Part shown: in pieces, positions 62,675 to 64,000 of the stretch
Layout of the letters: every line of letters begins with the position of its first letter
Position numbering within the stretch: position 1 is the first letter of the stretch
Assembly: GCA_037074705.1 (NCBI GenBank)
Contig: CM073593.1
Location: 104,369,738 to 104,433,737, forward strand
Reading direction: 5' to 3'
Origin: Zhengitettix transpicula
Taxonomy: Eukaryota > Arthropoda > Insecta > Orthoptera > Tetrigidae
DNA: 64,000 nucleotides
Position numbers and translations under genes: made by a program
Notes under the pieces: model-generated
What the model saw: only the letters and a program-made list of their open reading frames with translations
The model's database searches: none
What the model was told of the DNA's origin: nothing

Positions 62675-63105
62675 GAGAGCTCTGAGGGGATGCCTTTTCT
62701 TCTTATGTGTTTTTTATTGTGAATTAAGGTTCCCCCAAACCGAGGCAGCTCTGTCAATTTTGAGAGGTGTATGTTCCAGGGTCGCAGACCTTGGGCGCGA
62801 GTTAATTTCTGTTCCCATTGGAACAGCCAGCCATCTGCCCCAGAAACTGGTCGAGGCACCTAGAAGGGATTACAAGACCCCCTCTCCCGATTTCTGAAGG
62901 GAGTGGGACAAGTAGCAAGGGCCAGACCTACCTGATGCAGGTTTTCTAGGGTTTGTCCTGCATCACTTTGAGGCGAATGCTGGGTAGGATCCTTAAACTA
63001 CAGCCCGGGGGTCTTAGTTAACCCTTGGCTAGCCTTATGCATCTTCCCATTTCAAATCCCTTACGTATGCTATTAAAGGGGAGTTGCCACCACGTGGATT
63101 AGCCT
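62675..63105 (+). mobile_element. Repeat A, older copy
   Basis: GGGGATGCCTTTTC, AAGGTTCCCCCAAACCGAGG, CTACCTGATGCAGG, GAATGCTGGGTAGGATCCTT and CTATTAAAGGGGAGTTGCC. More diverged than the others, lacking the 5' palindromes and a clear tail. Confidence 0.8.
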
Positions 63106-63109
63106 CGAG

Positions 63110-64000
63110 GAAAAAATACAATGAAAGAACTGCAGTGAATTTGTTGAGGGTACAATAGTTTAGTGATGCTATGTTTTTTGATTTTTTTTACTGTTCTGGA
63201 TTTTAATTTACATAATTATTGCTGTAGACTGTAGTGGCAAATTCGCAGCGCAAAGTTTGGCATCAATGGAATTTGAGTGAATTTTAGGCGATCGAGGGCG
63301 CGATTAATCGGGAGGAAAGACAGTGGCTCGTTCCACCCCCCCCCCCCCCCCCCTTCCCTCACACATTTCTCTCTTGCTAGTTGAAAATTTACTCGCAACC
63401 GACCGCGGAGTGAGGGTGAACCTCCCAGCACCACCCCTCCCCCTGGCTGGCGAGAAGAGGCGGACATTCCCCGGGGAGAGACAGGACTGCTGCTCGTGAC
63501 AGCGAGACCCGTTATCTACGGGGGTGTGTTAGAAAACGCCGGTCTCCTGCTGGCAGACGCTTGTTTGCCCGCGTCATTCGCAAGGACCTCCTTCCTGCCG
63601 TCTCCTGCACACAACCCATATTCCTCTTCGTCAGCTTCGTGGCATGTTGCGTCTTTAAGATTTTATTAATTCCTCCACTTCCGAGTACTCATGATATTAG
63701 CAAGAGTAGCCTTTTCTTCTTACTCCGTATCTCATCTCACGCGCAAACTCGTCACGTACTCAGAAGTTATGTTTGTAAGAACATTAATTATATACTTTTT
63801 CTGTAATAAGAGAAAAAGGAGATTCGCTTAAATTAATTTTATTCTTCATTTTTTTTTCACTAGAGTACTTTTCATAATTTTCTGTAGTAGAAGTATATTT
63901 ATTGTCTCCTCAGAAAAATATAAGTGCATTTTTAGGTCGTACATAATTTAATTTCCAGTAATTGAAGATTAATTTATATAACATAAAATAAATAAGTTCG
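63110..64000. other. Unannotated DNA to the window end
   Basis: A C-homopolymer run near 63336-63353 and GC-rich sequence to about 63620, then AT-rich. No gene recognised. Confidence 0.5.

Overview
The window looks like AT-rich nuclear DNA of an arthropod, most likely an insect. It holds two spliced protein genes with GT..AG introns, an insect-type carbohydrate sulfotransferase, and a retroelement mix typical of arthropods: Penelope-like, Jockey-like and RTE-like elements, LTR elements with a tRNA-Lys primer site, and a Helitron-like element. I cannot name the species. No bacterial operons, rRNA, convincing tRNA genes or CRISPR arrays were seen.

Positions 1-13521 carry the 3' eleven coding exons of a WDR26 orthologue on the + strand (CTLH ubiquitin-ligase subunit). 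The 5' exons lie outside the window. Its introns hold foldback repeats. Positions 13522-24716 are AT-rich intergenic DNA with old DNA-transposon pieces, a 140-bp hAT-type MITE with 8-bp target duplication, two copies of a composite repeat, and an RTE-like reverse transcriptase relic. Positions 24717-28925 carry a Sulfotransfer_2-family carbohydrate sulfotransferase on the - strand, convergent with WDR26. A candidate 5' untranslated exon lies near 30301-30365.

From about 29 kb to the end I find no credible host gene. This part is built largely from repeats. Repeat A is a ~525-570 bp A-tailed retroposon in about eleven copies, three of them with 12-15 bp target-site duplications; its 5' head is made of short palindromes. 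Repeat B is a terminal repeat that follows a Penelope-like GIY-YIG domain and carries hammerhead-ribozyme-like cores, often as inverted pairs. LTR-type elements with TGTARTAA..TTATTACA ends sit inside (AT)n tracts. There is also a Helitron-like element, several non-LTR fragments (one with a clean 12-bp target duplication), and two minisatellites.

The most interesting signal is the recurring hammerhead-type motif (CUGANGA, stem II, GAAAC, then GUH) in Penelope-linked terminal repeats and in a second related family. Several copies can also pair stem I across the predicted cleavage site. The second is repeat A, which I do not recognise as a described family. Layered insertions and inverted duplications allow some relative dating: repeat A inserted first, then a segment was duplicated in inverted orientation, then a Jockey-like fragment inserted into one copy.
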